DNA of 64,000 nucleotides. It comes from Schistosoma haematobium (lineage: Eukaryota; Platyhelminthes; Trematoda; Strigeidida; Schistosomatidae). Positions 22,131 to 32,335 of this stretch are shown here, one piece after another (position 1 is the stretch's first letter; each line of letters opens with the position of its first letter). The DNA lies in contig NC_067200.1 of NCBI RefSeq assembly GCF_000699445.3, positions 4,604,950 to 4,668,949 of the forward strand, in the 5' to 3' direction. Both the position numbers and the translations under genes were made by a program. Under the pieces are notes generated by a model. The model was not told the DNA's origin, did no database searches, and saw only the letters and a list, made by a program, of their open reading frames with translations.

Positions 22131-22915
22131 AACCAATTGTCAAGGAATATTTCCTGACACACTAGTTTTTTTAGTTTTTTTTTTCTACTTTTACCAACAT
22201 TTTGGTGACCAAAGCATAAATAATATTGATAAGAATCATTTAATTTATTATTATTTATTTAGTTTCATAATAAATAATTCATTAATATTCTTCTTTTCCT
22301 ATTTTTCTTTTTTTTTTCTTATTTATTCTCGCAATCCTTAAGTGTTATTTATTATCATCTTTATTAATGTTTACTACTAGTTCCCCCCATCATCCTCCTT
22401 CGACTCCTCCTCCTCTTCCTCCCCCTTATTTTTTTTCATGTTTTTTTTTCTTCGTGTGATAAATCTTCGGCTTTTCTGGGAAAAACTAAACTGAAGAGAA
22501 AAAAAATGTTTATAGTGTGTTCTTAAACATAAATTCTACAGTGTTTGTTTTATTCTCCTCAATATTATGATTAGTTATGAGAAGATTATGAAAGTATGTT
22601 AGTAACTAAATTCAGTTATTATGCATAATTAATTCATCATAGTTAGACTAGTTGAATTGTAACTAGTAATGAAATGGACTGTAGAGATTTTGTTTTATTT
22701 AAGATTGGTTAATTCAATCTATATCTAACTTCTAGTGTTTCTAATTCTCTATGAGATTCGAAGTAAGTTAGAGGTTGACTAGATTCAGGGTAGATTAGTT
22801 AATAATATAGTGATGTTTAAGGTAAAAGGTACTGGGTTTGATCTTAAGTGATATGCTAGTTTTATTGTGGTTGTTTAGATCTCTTAAAATAAAGTCGGTT
22901 GACTATTTTGCTGGG
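22130..22915. other. AT-rich sequence with poly-T and CCTCCT runs
   Basis: Contains homopolymer T runs and a CCTCCTTCGACTCCTCC block near 22394; no genes or recognised repeats. Confidence 0.45.
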
Positions 22916-22919
22916 AACC

Positions 22920-23420
22920 ATTCTATGAAATACACATACTCCTCATGTGTACAGATTTGTTGGGGAAAATTATGACAAGCGTTGAGTCTTTGAGCCTGAG
23001 CCTCACACCTTGGACAAGTATACGTTGCATTATTACACGTAAAATAGTTTTCAGACATAAATTCCGTAGCACGCATATAGAAATACTCACCCCTTGAGAG
23101 GGTAGGCTGTCACCGCTATCTCCAGTCGTATTTCCTACTTCTCTCTTGATACTTATGAGCTTCACTTATGTCACTGATACATAGGCTTTCACCCATTTGC
23201 TTCATAGAGTATACATAGGTAAAAGGACTCTCGAAGATCGTCCGATGATCATTGCTTCCTTTGCTACTAGTTTCGTTTAATTTATTTACCTGTTTTTCGG
23301 TCAATATAGAACGTTGTCCTTCTAGTTCTTTTGGGTTGAGCCCGATGCATAACTTTTGCATTATCTGCATACACAAGACTTAAGTCGTAGCTTGTGCAAT
23401 TTACATATAAACGCACATAA
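22920..23420 (-). pseudogene. Unrecognised coding-like segment
   Basis: On the minus strand, three partial frames over about 450 bases look like decayed coding sequence: one with PKELEGQRSILTEK and GESLCISDISEAHKY, one ending in EVGNTTGDSGDSLPSQ before a GTGAGT, and one with ENYFTCNNATYTCPRC. A frame at 23390-23360 reads SLVYADNAKVMH, which resembles the YADD box of LINE reverse transcriptases and suggests a retroelement relic. I cannot name the family. A frame-by-frame protein search would settle it. Confidence 0.35.
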
Positions 23421-23771
23421 AAAGGTCCAGTTCTAAACGAATTTTCATATCTAGCATTTTGGTCTAGGAGAAATCCAATTAAAGGATATGAAGTAGTCGA
23501 TTGGTTTGATCTCCGCCGACCGCTTAGTTTAGATCATGCTGTTATCATCACTACTCAGCAGTATGAATATCAACACTCAAAATATCGATGCATTCAATTG
23601 ACCAGTATAGAACTGGACAAGATATATATTCCCTAATTTCTCTGCTAACCACTGTAATAAAATGGTTCAATGGATTCAATCCTCACAGAATGTTCATGCA
23701 CTAATAAAAAATTATCGAAATCCACAATAAGATTATACAATTTCTATACTAATAATGGTTTAATATTAGTA

Positions 23772-23958
23772 TCTTGAGATGGTGGAGAAGATTTGTAGCT
23801 CAGGCGGATGATTTTGGTGGAGTTTTGTTCTCTGAGCTGGATGGTTCAGACAGAAGTCTGAAGTTTGTGCTGATGATGTCGTTCAGAAGAACGATGAAAG
23901 CTCCACGACCAAACTATCCAGCTCAGAGAACAAAACTCCACCAAAATATTAGTATCTA
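23772..23958. repeat. Hairpin MITE family D, copy 4
   Basis: Left arm GATGGTGGAGAAGATTTGTAG, GGTGGAGTTTTGTTCTCTG, AGCTGGATGGTT; right arm AACTATCCAGCTCAGAG, AACAAAACTCCACCAAAAT. The loop holds its own small inverted repeat (CAGACAGAAGTCTG) and GAAGTTTGTGCTGATGATGTC. The plus-strand 62-residue frame is incidental. Confidence 0.7.
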
Positions 23959-23964
23959 TTGAAA

Positions 23965-24530
23965 AATAACACCAAAGTCAGAATTTTCAATACAAATTTC
24001 AAAACAGTTCTACTGTATGTGGCGTAAACTTAGAGAATTACAAAAGCCATCATACAGAAGATACAAGTGTTTATTAACAGCTGTCTAAGTAAAATACTTC
24101 GGATCCGTCGACCAGACACTATCAGCAACAACCTACTTTGGGAGAGAACAAACCAAATCCCAGTGGAGGAAGAAATCAGGAAGAAGAGCTGGAAGTGAAT
24201 AGGAGAGATATTGAGGAAAGCACTGAACTGCGTCACGAGGCAAGCCCTCATTTGGAATCCTCAAGACGAAAGGAGGAGTGGAAGACGAAGCAACACATTA
24301 CGTCGAGAAATGGAGACAGACATGAGAAGAATGACCGACAATTGGTTAGAACTAGAAAGGAAGGCCCGGGATAGAGTGGATTGGAGAATACTGATTGGTG
24401 GCCTATGCTCCATTGGGAGTAACAGGCTTAAGTGTGCTATTATGGGTGTCATTTCCCGGCTGCACACATCATAGAAGGGTCTTTGAAGCATTGCTCATAT
24501 ATCCTGGGACCATCAAGTAAGTAATGCAGT
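23965..24530 (+). pseudogene. RTE-A LINE, C-terminal third of RT ORF, with tail
   Basis: Frames on the plus strand give the RTE-A C-terminal series: TKVRIFNTN-like, a [12 protein letters not shown] segment, then EEEIRKK-like, a GHTLR-like part, RQALIWNPQ, GRRSNTLRRE, and RVDWRILIGGLCSIGSN before AACAGGC. Frame changes and stops make it a pseudogene. The end runs on to a CAAGTAAGTAA tail at 24515-24527, beyond which an SR2-like piece follows at once. Confidence 0.75.
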
Positions 24531-25097
24531 TGTTAGAAAGCGGGTACTAGTTAAGGATGTCAAACCAATTGATGAAGCAGTGAAACTTCATCAGTTGAGA
24601 TGGCTGGGACATGTATTACGTATGCCCAACCACCAACTTCCTTGACGTGCGATGTTTTATGATGTAGGAGTAGATTGGAAGAAAGCTAGGGGCGGCCGGA
24701 CCAAAACATCGCAGAAATCCATGAAGTCACCGAGTCATATTGGTAGGTGTAGACTACCGGGTTGGGGACCGCGAGATGATAGCAACCGATGGTTAGAGAC
24801 CCTGAATGACATGGCTCAAGATCGTTTGCAATGGCGCAGGTGCATCCACTCATTGTGTCCTTCCAAATTCTAATCTTTTGAATTCTCCTTGTCTTTTTTC
24901 TTTCCAAATTTATCTCAATGGATTATACTTATTGAATAGCATCCTCAAACCCTAATCTTTCCGATTACTGCTTATACTTTTACTACCTCTGCGACCACTG
25001 TATCTCTGTGCTAATGTGGTATGTCAAGTCGAACAGATATACGTACGTACAAGTTCTACGTTGTTGATGACTGACTAACTGACTGAACAGGCTTATA
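24531..25097 (+). pseudogene. SR2-like RTE LINE, C-terminal end and 3' UTR
   Basis: Plus-strand reading LHQLRWLGH-like (KLHQLRWLGHVLRMPN in mutated form at 24585-24640) then VDWKKARGGRTKT, GRCRLPGWGPRDDSNRWLE and CIHSLCPSKF, the C-terminal end of a LINE ORF that also occurs at 50469-51010 (minus). Then a 3' UTR and a GACTGACTAACTGACTGA tail. One premature stop lies near 24645. Confidence 0.75.
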
Positions 25098-25099
25098 TA

Positions 25100-25389
25100 A
25101 GTAAGTTAGAAATTTATTAAAGAACTAAAAAAATAATAATAATATTTTGTTTAAATCAGCTAAAGGTGATTAGTTCACATAAAATAGCGTAGAACTCAAC
25201 AAATTTCGTCGTTTCAATGATTAAATCTCAGTATATTTATTTAATCAAACTCTCTATTCTCTTACATTTCATATTGATATCAATCTAATTTATTAAGTAA
25301 ACATACTTCATATCAAGTGATTCAATAAATATTGTTTTGTTTTGTTTAAGCCTTTAGGGTAAATTTATTATTTTCATTACGCTATCATT

Positions 25390-25421
<32 letters not shown>

Positions 25422-25610
25422 ATCATCAATATGATCACTAATATTTAGTATGATCATCTGAAGTAATCGAATCGGTTATCATTCAAATGCTTCTTTAAAT
25501 ATGCCTATTTAATAAAGCAGTGATTTCTGTTTGATTATTATTGTCACTATTATTATGTACATTTGACCGAACTTATAATATCAAAATGGGGTTGTGGAGA
25601 TTGTTAAGTT
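25100..25610. other. AT-rich sequence with (ATC)n microsatellite
   Basis: A run of CAT/ATC triplets at 25386-25421 (about 12 units). No other content recognised. Confidence 0.6.
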
Positions 25611-25659
25611 TTTGGTTAAGATCATGAATTAATTGATATTAGACCACCGTTGGAAACCT

Positions 25660-25722
25660 GGAAGCACTGGACGGCCGTTTCGTCCTAGTATGGGACTCCT
25701 CAGCAGTGCGCGTCCACGATCC
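25660..25722 (-). ncRNA. Hammerhead ribozyme (SINE-B type), intact, left arm
   Basis: Minus strand: GCGCACTG (25711-25704), core CTGAGGA (25703-25697), stem II GTCC/GGAC, GAAA, stem III ACGG/CCGT, C17 at 25670 and stem I return CAGTGC (25669-25664). All core bases and all stem pairs are present. The predicted cleavage is between 25670 and 25669. Confidence 0.8.
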
Positions 25723-25914
25723 CGCACCCCGCGGATTCGAACCCAGGACCTACTGGCTTCGCGCCTGAGCACTTAACCATTAGGCCACTGAGCCGGCATC
25801 CAATGGTGAGAAGTCGTGACCAGTGGAGCTAATCCGTGTCGGGTAGAGACAGGTATCTACCTCAGTACAATGGAAGGTGGTTGCGCAATTTCGTGGATTG
25901 GTTGATGTTAGACA

Positions 25915-26000
25915 CTAACACCATTGGATGCCGGCTCAGTGGTCTAATGGTTAAGTGCTCAGGCGCGAAGCCAGTAGGTCCTGGGTTCGAATCCCGCGGG
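25915..26000 (+). promoter_or_regulatory. tRNA-like pol III promoter of SINE-B (A and B boxes)
   Basis: GGTCTAATGGTTAAGTGCTC sits where an A box would be and GGGTTCGAATCCC is a textbook B box about 45 bases later. Together they form a tRNA-like head just upstream of the hammerhead, as in tRNA-derived SINEs. This copy has the best-kept boxes in the window. Confidence 0.7.
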
Positions 26001-26010
26001 GTGCGGGATC

Positions 26011-26072
26011 GTGGATGCGCACTGCTGAGGAGTCCCATACTAGGACGAAACGGCCGTCCAGTGCTTCCAGGT
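26011..26072 (+). ncRNA. Hammerhead ribozyme (SINE-B type), intact, right arm
   Basis: Stem I GCACTG (26019-26024) with CAGTGC (26059-26064); core CTGAGGA (26025-26031); stem II GTCC (26032-26035) with GGAC (26043-26046); GAAA (26047-26050); stem III ACGG (26050-26053) with CCGT (26054-26057) and no loop; C17 at 26058, predicted cleavage 26058/26059. The core follows the standard type I hammerhead. Such a tiny stem III is known from Smalpha and is thought to favour action as a dimer; applying that here is inference. Confidence 0.85.
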
Positions 26073-26289
26073 TTCCAACGGTGGTCTAACATCAATTAAT
26101 TCATGATCTCAACCAAAAACTTATAATATCAAGATGATAAGTTGTAAATAACAATGTTAGAATTGATATCTATGGAATGATTTGAAAACTTCTCATTGTG
26201 AATGGTGTTAAATTATGATAGGATACATAAAAGTACAATAAATTGAGAAGTTGATATTAATTCGACGACAATAATAATTGATAACTGTT

Positions 26290-26525
26290 AAGAAGTGTTG
26301 TATCCTGAGGACCGTTTTTTATTTATACGTCCATCAAAATATGGATTATTCTCTTTTACTGTACATAACTGATGACGTCCAATCGGTCTGATCAGCCCCG
26401 GAGTCCTATTGGTCATTTGCTCGCCTAGCAGTCTTCACCATGCCAATCCTTTATGTCACATATACTGGGTTTATATATCAACCAAACAGACTGCAATGAA
26501 CCATAAAATAAAAAATAACATTTAT
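26290..26525 (-). mobile_element. Solo LTR-like repeat, family L1, inverted
   Basis: Minus strand shows TTTATGGTTCATTGCAGTCTG, then TTGATATATAAACCCAG, a TATA region shared with the L1 copy at 38650-38700. Later parts (GACCAATAGGACTCCGG, CGATTGGACGTCATC) match L1 loosely. Edges approximate. Confidence 0.55.
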
Positions 26526-26731
26526 ACACAATAAAGCCTCAGAAATTACTCGTAATTTAATCTTCATTAGGATATAACAGGAACCATTTATGAACTAATA
26601 CTATACATACATTTTTATATAGTGAAAATTCCGATTTTGACATTTGATAAATAAAGAAGGAATCAATCGGGTGAGGAAATTTATTTTCAATTATTTTTAC
26701 ATCATGACTCTAAACTAATATATACAAATAT

Positions 26732-26938
26732 CAGAAGGGGTTATACGGATATTATAGTGATTTCAGTGGTTGACATCATGAGTCTGATAGGTCCTGGGTT
26801 CGAATCTCACAGGGGGCGAGATCGTGAATGCGCACTACTGAGCAGTCCCACAATAGGACGAAACGACTATTCAGTGCTTCCGGGTTTTTCATGGTGGTCT
26901 AGCATCATCTGACTTGTGATCTCAACCATCGAAAATAT
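26732..26938 (+). repeat. SINE-B copy with inverted 5' extension
   Basis: Begins with the inverted 3' end (GATTTCAGTGGTTGACATCATG), jumps into the head at TGATAGGTCCTGGGTTCG, then hammerhead and 3' end. Core is CTGAGCA (G8 changed to C), which should block cleavage. Confidence 0.75.
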
Positions 26939-27034
26939 AGAGTAGACGACGTTACGTAATAATTATATAGTGACATATCGATTACAAATTGAAAGAGGAT
27001 TAATTATAATCAAAGTAATTATTGGAAATTCAAG

Positions 27035-28130
27035 CAGTTGCTGTGTTGTATAATATATAGAAAAAAGAGAAGGAAATAACAAAATATTTTGATAAAAGGT
27101 CAGTAGTATAGTATCAGAAGGGGTTTTATGGAGATTGTAGTATTTTCAATAGTTGAGATCATGAGTGTATTGAAGCTAAACCATCATGGAAAACCTGGAA
27201 GGGCTGGGTGGCCGTTTGGTCCCATTGTGAGACTCTTCAGCAGTGCGCATAAATGATTCGAAACCAGGACCTATCGGTATCTCTCGCCAGCTTGTAACAT
27301 CTAGACCATTGATCTGACTGACATCCAACAGTTTTAATGTCTAACTTAAACTAACCCACGAAATTGAGCGACACATCTACCACTGTCTTCATCAGTGAGT
27401 TACTATCTCACAACAGACCCAGTTGAATTCCACTGGTCACTGCTTCTCACTAAAACGCTAGGATATACATCTTGAAACCAGTCACTAGTGAGCATATATT
27501 GATTTGTATCGGAAGGTTTTTTATGGAGATTGTAGTAATTGCAATAGTTGAAATCATGAGTCAGTTGAAGGAACTAACAAAATATTTTGATGAATTGTCT
27601 TTAGTATCGTAGATATGTAAGAATCAAGAGACCAATGTTGAGAATAAGAAAAATACAAAAAAATTGAAGAAATACAAAAATAGTTTATCAAAGTTCTGCT
27701 ACAAACTCACCCCTATACCGATGGTCAATGAAGTGAGAGTGGTTGTACAAACTTTCTTTGGATGCAAAGATTTGGTTTGTCAACATGGGTTCTAATGGCT
27801 TCAGTAATGTGCATCAAATTTGCCACATGGTTTACGAGTGCGTCTTTTGCATCTTGTTAAATCCATTACAATCCATGTTCACAAACCTAACCTTTACGTC
27901 CAAAAAAGTTTGTACAACCAATTTTATTTCATTGACCATCTGTATAAGGGTGAGTTTGTAGCAGAACTTTGATAAACTATTTTTGTATTTCTCCAATTTT
28001 TTTTTGTATTTTTTTTATTCTCAACATTGGTCTCTTGATTCTTACATAACTACTATACTACTGACCATTCATCAAAATATATATCGTTAGTTCTTTCTCT
28101 TTTTTTTCTATATATTTTTGTTGTATAATT
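27035..28130. repeat. Large foldback element split by a SINE-B
   Basis: The right arm (27890-28130) is the reverse complement of two left pieces: 27040-27115 and 27577-27790. Shared parts include TATAGAAAAAAGAGAAGG, ACAAAATATTTTGAT, TGTAAGAATCAAGAGACC, AGTTTATCAAAGTTCTGC, TACAAACTCACCC and GGTTGTACAAACTTTCTTTGG. A SINE-B lies at 27115-27577 inside the left arm. The 100-base loop and arms hold no transposase. A MITE-like or foldback transposon is likely. Confidence 0.7.
27115..27577 (-). repeat. SINE-B copy, full length, inverted, inside a foldback arm
   Basis: Minus-strand full copy with 5' end at about 27500 (CTAGTGACTGGTTTCAAG), spacer, decayed tRNA-like head, hammerhead (core CTGAAGA, GACCAAAC) and 3' end, followed by a second 3'-end piece at 27508-27577. 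Flanking arm sequence (about 40 bases: AACAAAATATTTTGAT to AGTAT.GTAG) is present on both sides, at 27080-27115 and 27580-27615. Confidence 0.75.
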
Positions 28131-28224
28131 GTTAAGTAACTAAACTGTATATATTCACATTCCTCTTATTATAAGCTTTATTTTAACCTATGAGCTATAC
28201 AATATACAATAAACCGTTCTTGAG

Positions 28225-28554
28225 TTATGCCCAGTTTATTAATTGCCGTCTCCCAAATTCACAGCCACTTTTGGCTAGTTCTTGTACAAATGTGTATTTT
28301 CTATTTTATTTTATGATGTGATCTGTTTGGTTTGTATATAGACCCAGTATGTTTAAAATACAATATTCATATCGCAGTGGCTGAGATTGGTGTTCTGAAC
28401 TTAAGAAGCAGACTTAGGCAGGAAGCAGGACCCATGAGGACTCTAGACTGCTCGTACAGGTTTATGCGTCATTAATCCAATCGATAATTCAATGCTCCCT
28501 AATTAGTGTTATCATTACGTTTATTAACAGGGTAAAAGGTCACAAGTTATAACA
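28225..28554 (+). mobile_element. Solo LTR-like repeat, family L1
   Basis: Shares TTATGATGTGATCTGTTTGG, TGTATATAGACCCAGTATG, AATACAATATTCATATCGC, GAGATTGGTGTTCTG, GCAGGAAGCAGGACC, GGACTCTAGACTGCTCGTAC and a terminal AAGTTATAACA with the L1 copies at 5.6 and 38.5 kb. Confidence 0.65.
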
Positions 28555-28559
28555 GGGGT

Positions 28560-29690
28560 AAAGTTGATCAATAATGTTTTCAATGAATTACATCATTTAA
28601 CATAATAAACACTCATATAAAAAAATATTGTAAAGTGATCTGTAGGTTATTCATCTATATATTAAGAAGAATAGAATACAAAATGTACCGATAAATGTAG
28701 TTACTTATCTAATGGAAAACAGTGATGTTGTGTAAGATCGATGATGTAATAGTGATCAGTAATTATAAACAAGATAAAAGAGGTTATATACGGATAATCA
28801 TATAAGTAAGTGATTACATAATAACCAAACAAGATATGAAATAAACAGAAAATACGAATATAATTATAATTAAGTGGAAAATATTCCCTTATCAACGAAA
28901 TCATTTACACAGATTGTAAACAAGAGTTTTCTGTTAACTAGTCTTAACCACTAACTTGTATCTTTATATGATGTACATGATGTTAATTTATCTAGATTAG
29001 TGGCTATATTAAAAATTGACCGATAGAATTCTATTGATATTAAGAAAGAACTGACATACATAACATTGATCATTATCTAGTGATCAATCAATTATAAACA
29101 TATTGAACTTATCTGATACATTCCAATAATCTTCTTTTTGAACGAATAAGAATATACAACACATTCATGATTAGTAGGCTAATAATCAATATGAAATCCA
29201 AATATTATGCAAAATTGACTATTTAGCAATAAAAAATGTTGTGTTATGTAACACTTAATCTTGATAATACTTTACGAGTTAAACCATTTGACTTAATGAT
29301 TGAACATCATAATGTCTATTGTTTAATTATACAATGATTGAAGATGTTCGTTTAAGAAGTCTTTGAGCATAGGTTTCAGATAGTATGTTATTATTAGGCA
29401 AAAGCTGTTGAGGAAATTGATACGTCTCAGAACATTAGAAACTTTAGTTTTTTTTCTCTCTGTATTACAATTGAAAATATCATCATTGAGTTGATCAGTC
29501 TTAGATTGTCGGATCGAGATAAATAAATTAATTTGTTCAGTGTTAAAGGTTATACTGATTATTACAAAATAATGAATCAAATTGAATGAAGTGTTTGATT
29601 TGTTATACCAAGCTAGAATGATTTTAAATTAAAGATGAGGGTTAATCAAAGTTTGAGAATATTCTAGATTGAGGCAAACTTTAAACCAGT
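28560..29690. other. Long AT-rich stretch without recognised content
   Basis: Short random frames only. No splice-flanked or motif-bearing frames seen. Confidence 0.5.
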
Positions 29691-29698
29691 ATGTATTT

Positions 29699-30664
29699 GG
29701 TGAAACTGTAATTTATGGACGACCTTTGAACGAGTCTCAAATGACCATGAGAGATATTAACCAATTAGAAAACAGCTGGTATAAAGTAAAAATATACTAT
29801 ACAAAACTACATGGTTTAAAAACTTTCAAGGCTAGAAAGAGGTTCGGAGGTTCTGGAATCATAATGCATAGGGTAGAGGAACTCATCCATATGATTCCAT
29901 AATAGTCGGCCTCTCGAGCCATGATATGGTCGTAAAAACTCAATCATCCTCGACCACATGTGTTCAATATTGTTAGTGTTAAATCTGGTTGTAGGATCGA
30001 CAGAATGGCACTTGTGATTAACGACATGATGCAGTCATCTGTATGCTCTCCAACCGTCTGTATATATTGTAGTGCGTGGCTGCACATGTTCCCGTATATT
30101 TGGTATTATTATCGTTACCTGTTGGTTTCTGACCCTTTGGAAAAGTCTTTTGTTAAATTTTTGCTCCCTGATTATTGTTTCGTCTATTTCAACGATTCTT
30201 TCAACTCTTTCAAACGACTCGTATAAACTTATCATTTTTATTGCATATATATCTCTGCAATACTCATACCACTGTACAGTTGAAGCTTCAGTAACGTCTG
30301 CAAATGTCGAAGTCAGTGTTACTGGTCCTTTTATTATTTGATTCGTAAGAATTATCATGATTTACCATAGCCTCAATCGGGATCGAACGAATAAAATTTC
30401 TGTTCTATCAAACTTCTTCCACTAACATAAATAGCATCGAAAAACAATCATATCCTGATAGTCTGCATACAGTGTAGCAATCATTTGATTATCGTAGTCA
30501 TAAATAAATGAACTTCTTAATAATCTCATTTGTTGTAGCTGCTCAATTATCACGTCTTCTCTAAAATCAACCATGAGCATCACATATTGAAATTGGCGCT
30601 ATACATAACCTTGAAATCCTTCGAAATACTTCTCATTGATTTATTCATAAATTATAATCTCATT
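29699..30664 (-). mobile_element. Merlin DNA transposon, nearly complete
   Basis: The left end GGTGAAACTGTAATTTATGG and the right end (inverse of TTCATAAATTATAATCTCATT) are degenerate Merlin terminal repeats. About 965 bases long with the transposase on the minus strand (next entry). Merlin elements of schistosomes are known to be IS1016-related and short. The 8-base target duplication expected for the family could not be identified. Confidence 0.75.
29815..30585 (-). pseudogene. Merlin transposase (ISXO2/IS1016-like DDE), broken
   Basis: Starting near 30585 (VDFREDVIIEQL), the minus strand encodes an ISXO2-like transposase in pieces. The catalytic regions are visible: first Asp in VEIDET (about 30165), second Asp in TIYTDGWRAY (about 30040), and the third acidic residue in IEHMWSRM (about 29960), followed by EFLRPYHGSRGRLLW. 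At least one stop near 30435 and stops after position 30030 separate the parts, so it cannot make a full protein. The DDE order and the terminal repeats make the family call firm. Confidence 0.75.
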
Positions 30665-31138
30665 ATTTTAATGTAATTAATTCATTAAAATAATTGTATA
30701 CACATTTTATGATGATTTAATCTTATTGTCAATTTGTATAGAATGTATCAAAATAGTAAGAATAAATTGATAAGTTACAATTTAATTACTCATTAAATAT
30801 ATTTTTGAAAGTGTGTTCTTGCCTTTTGTTTTCCTCTTTTTCTTTTTCTTTCTTTTTTCTTTTTCTTTTTTTATGTTTCAGTCTCGTTATTTTATATAGA
30901 AAACTTTTCTTTTCTTTTGTTTTCCGGTTGTTTTTTTTTGAAAAAGAAACAGGCTAATCCATAATGTTTGTTTGATAGTATTGAACAAAAGAAGCGGTTT
31001 TATTTGTTTTAATGAGATATTGGTGATAATAATCAAAAAAAAATTGTTTGAATATTATGTAACAAAGTTTAATTATCCAAATGATGAATGTTCATTTAGA
31101 TTGTTTAAATGAATTACAAAATTAAAGTTAATGTTTGT
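30665..31138. other. AT-rich sequence with long poly-T/CT-rich tract
   Basis: T-rich block at about 30825-30945 with TTTTTCTTTC units. Nothing else. Confidence 0.5.
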
Positions 31139-31945
31139 GAGGCGAGATTCTAATTTATGGACAAGCCAATCAGAAGCGTTTTAGAGATTTCAAGGTTACG
31201 GCGCCAAACGGGAGTGTTTAATGCTAACGTACGATCGATTCACAGAGAATTTTGTGCAAAACGTAATAATTGAGCGGCTATAACAGATAAAACAGCGAGA
31301 CTATAATTTTTGGACAAATCAATCAGGTATAAGATAACAGATTTTTGATTTTAACGCGGAAGCCTTTCGTCCTTTTGACTAAATAGATCTCTGGCATTAC
31401 AGCAGATGTCAGTTCGTGATGAAAACCCTATATTTGGTTGCTAACTAAGGCAAACTATGAAAATTATTGCGAACTGGATAATAAAAGTACCAGTCACACT
31501 GGCTGCAGCCAGATACTACAATATATACGGATGTTTGGAGAGTGTACAGACTCCTACATAGGCTTGGATATGTGCATCGTGTCGTTATCCACAAGTAGAA
31601 TTTTGTGCACTCAACAACCGGAGTGTGCATAAATAATATTGAAGCTATGTGGTCGAGGCTGAAAGAGTTTTTGAGACTTTATCATGGCTCCAGAGGCCGA
31701 CTATTCTGTAGCCGTATGGATGATCTCCTCTACTGCATGTATTACGATTTTAGAACCTGTGAACCTCTTTCTAACCTTTACAAGTTTCTGAACCACGTAT
31801 AAGAAGTGTATCCACTTTATTTCCTTGGTTTTGTATAACATATTTTTACTCTGTACTGACTGTTCGCTGATTGGCTAATATTTGTCAAGGTCATTTAGGA
31901 TTCGTTCAAAGGTCGTTCATAAACTAGAGCCTCGCCAAAGAACCC
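31139..31945 (+). mobile_element. Merlin element, internally deleted
   Basis: Left end GAGGCGAGATTCTAATTTATG and right end (inverse of AAACTAGAGCCTCGCC) are Merlin terminal repeats. It also contains an internal second left-end copy at 31290 (AGCGAGACTATAATTTTTGG). The middle of the transposase is missing; only the start region (31240-31270) and the C-terminal part remain. Confidence 0.75.
31500..31803 (+). pseudogene. Merlin transposase C-terminal part
   Basis: Plus-strand frame TIYTDVWRVYRLLHRLGYVH (second catalytic Asp) continues after one stop into FVHSTTGVCINNIEAMWSRL (third catalytic Glu) and KEFLRLYHGSRGRLF to the natural stop. The N-terminal catalytic Asp region is deleted. Confidence 0.75.
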
Positions 31946-32104
31946 TTCAGTACTGGTTTACTAGAAAATGAAGATTATCGACGAAATTAGCTGATCTAAA
32001 GTTCAATTACTTCTATTTGCCTACCATCAAACTGACATGATAGAAAGAAAAGTCAATTTTCGATTGATTTACTTCCGTTTTGATTCAGTGTAATGATTAC
32101 CCAA

Positions 32105-32335
32105 TTACATCATAACGCAAGCCATCACTTGGAATTCTCAAAGCCAAAGGAGAAAAGGAAGACCAAAGAACACATTACGCCGAGAAATGGAGACAGACAA
32201 GAGGAAAATGAACAAAAATTGAATAGAACTAGAAAGGAAGGTCGATGACAGAATGGGTTGGAGTATGTTAGTTGGTGGCCTATGCTCCATTGAGAGTAAC
32301 AGGCTTAAGTGTGCTATTATGGGTATGAGGGATGA
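32105..32335 (+). pseudogene. RTE-A LINE C-terminal fragment
   Basis: Frames give HHLEFSKPK-like, KEHITPRNGDR-like (out-of-phase form of the RTE-A C-terminus) and the nucleotide end GGCCTATGCTCCATTGAGAG, TAACAGGCTTAAGTGTGC, as at 24400-24440. Its end fuses directly with Merlin sequence. Confidence 0.65.

Larger units (their letters stand above)
25613..26112. repeat. SINE-B inverted dimer (near-perfect palindrome)
   Basis: Two almost identical SINE-B copies face each other: minus-strand copy at 25613-25800 and plus-strand copy at 25915-26112, joined by the 5' spacer (GACCAGTGGAGCTAATCC, GGTAGAGACAGGTATC, GCGCAATTTCGTGG). Each arm carries tRNA-like head (ATGCCGGCTCAGTGGTCTAA, then GGGTTCGAATCCC), hammerhead and the 3' end. 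Arms are about 185 bases with few differences, so the structure is recent or kept similar by conversion. The two open frames here are antisense images of each other. Confidence 0.9.

Noticed and set aside
25836..26099. Overlapping open frames on both strands in the SINE palindrome
   Set aside because: They translate tRNA-like and ribozyme sequence and recur wherever SINE-B copies are well kept.
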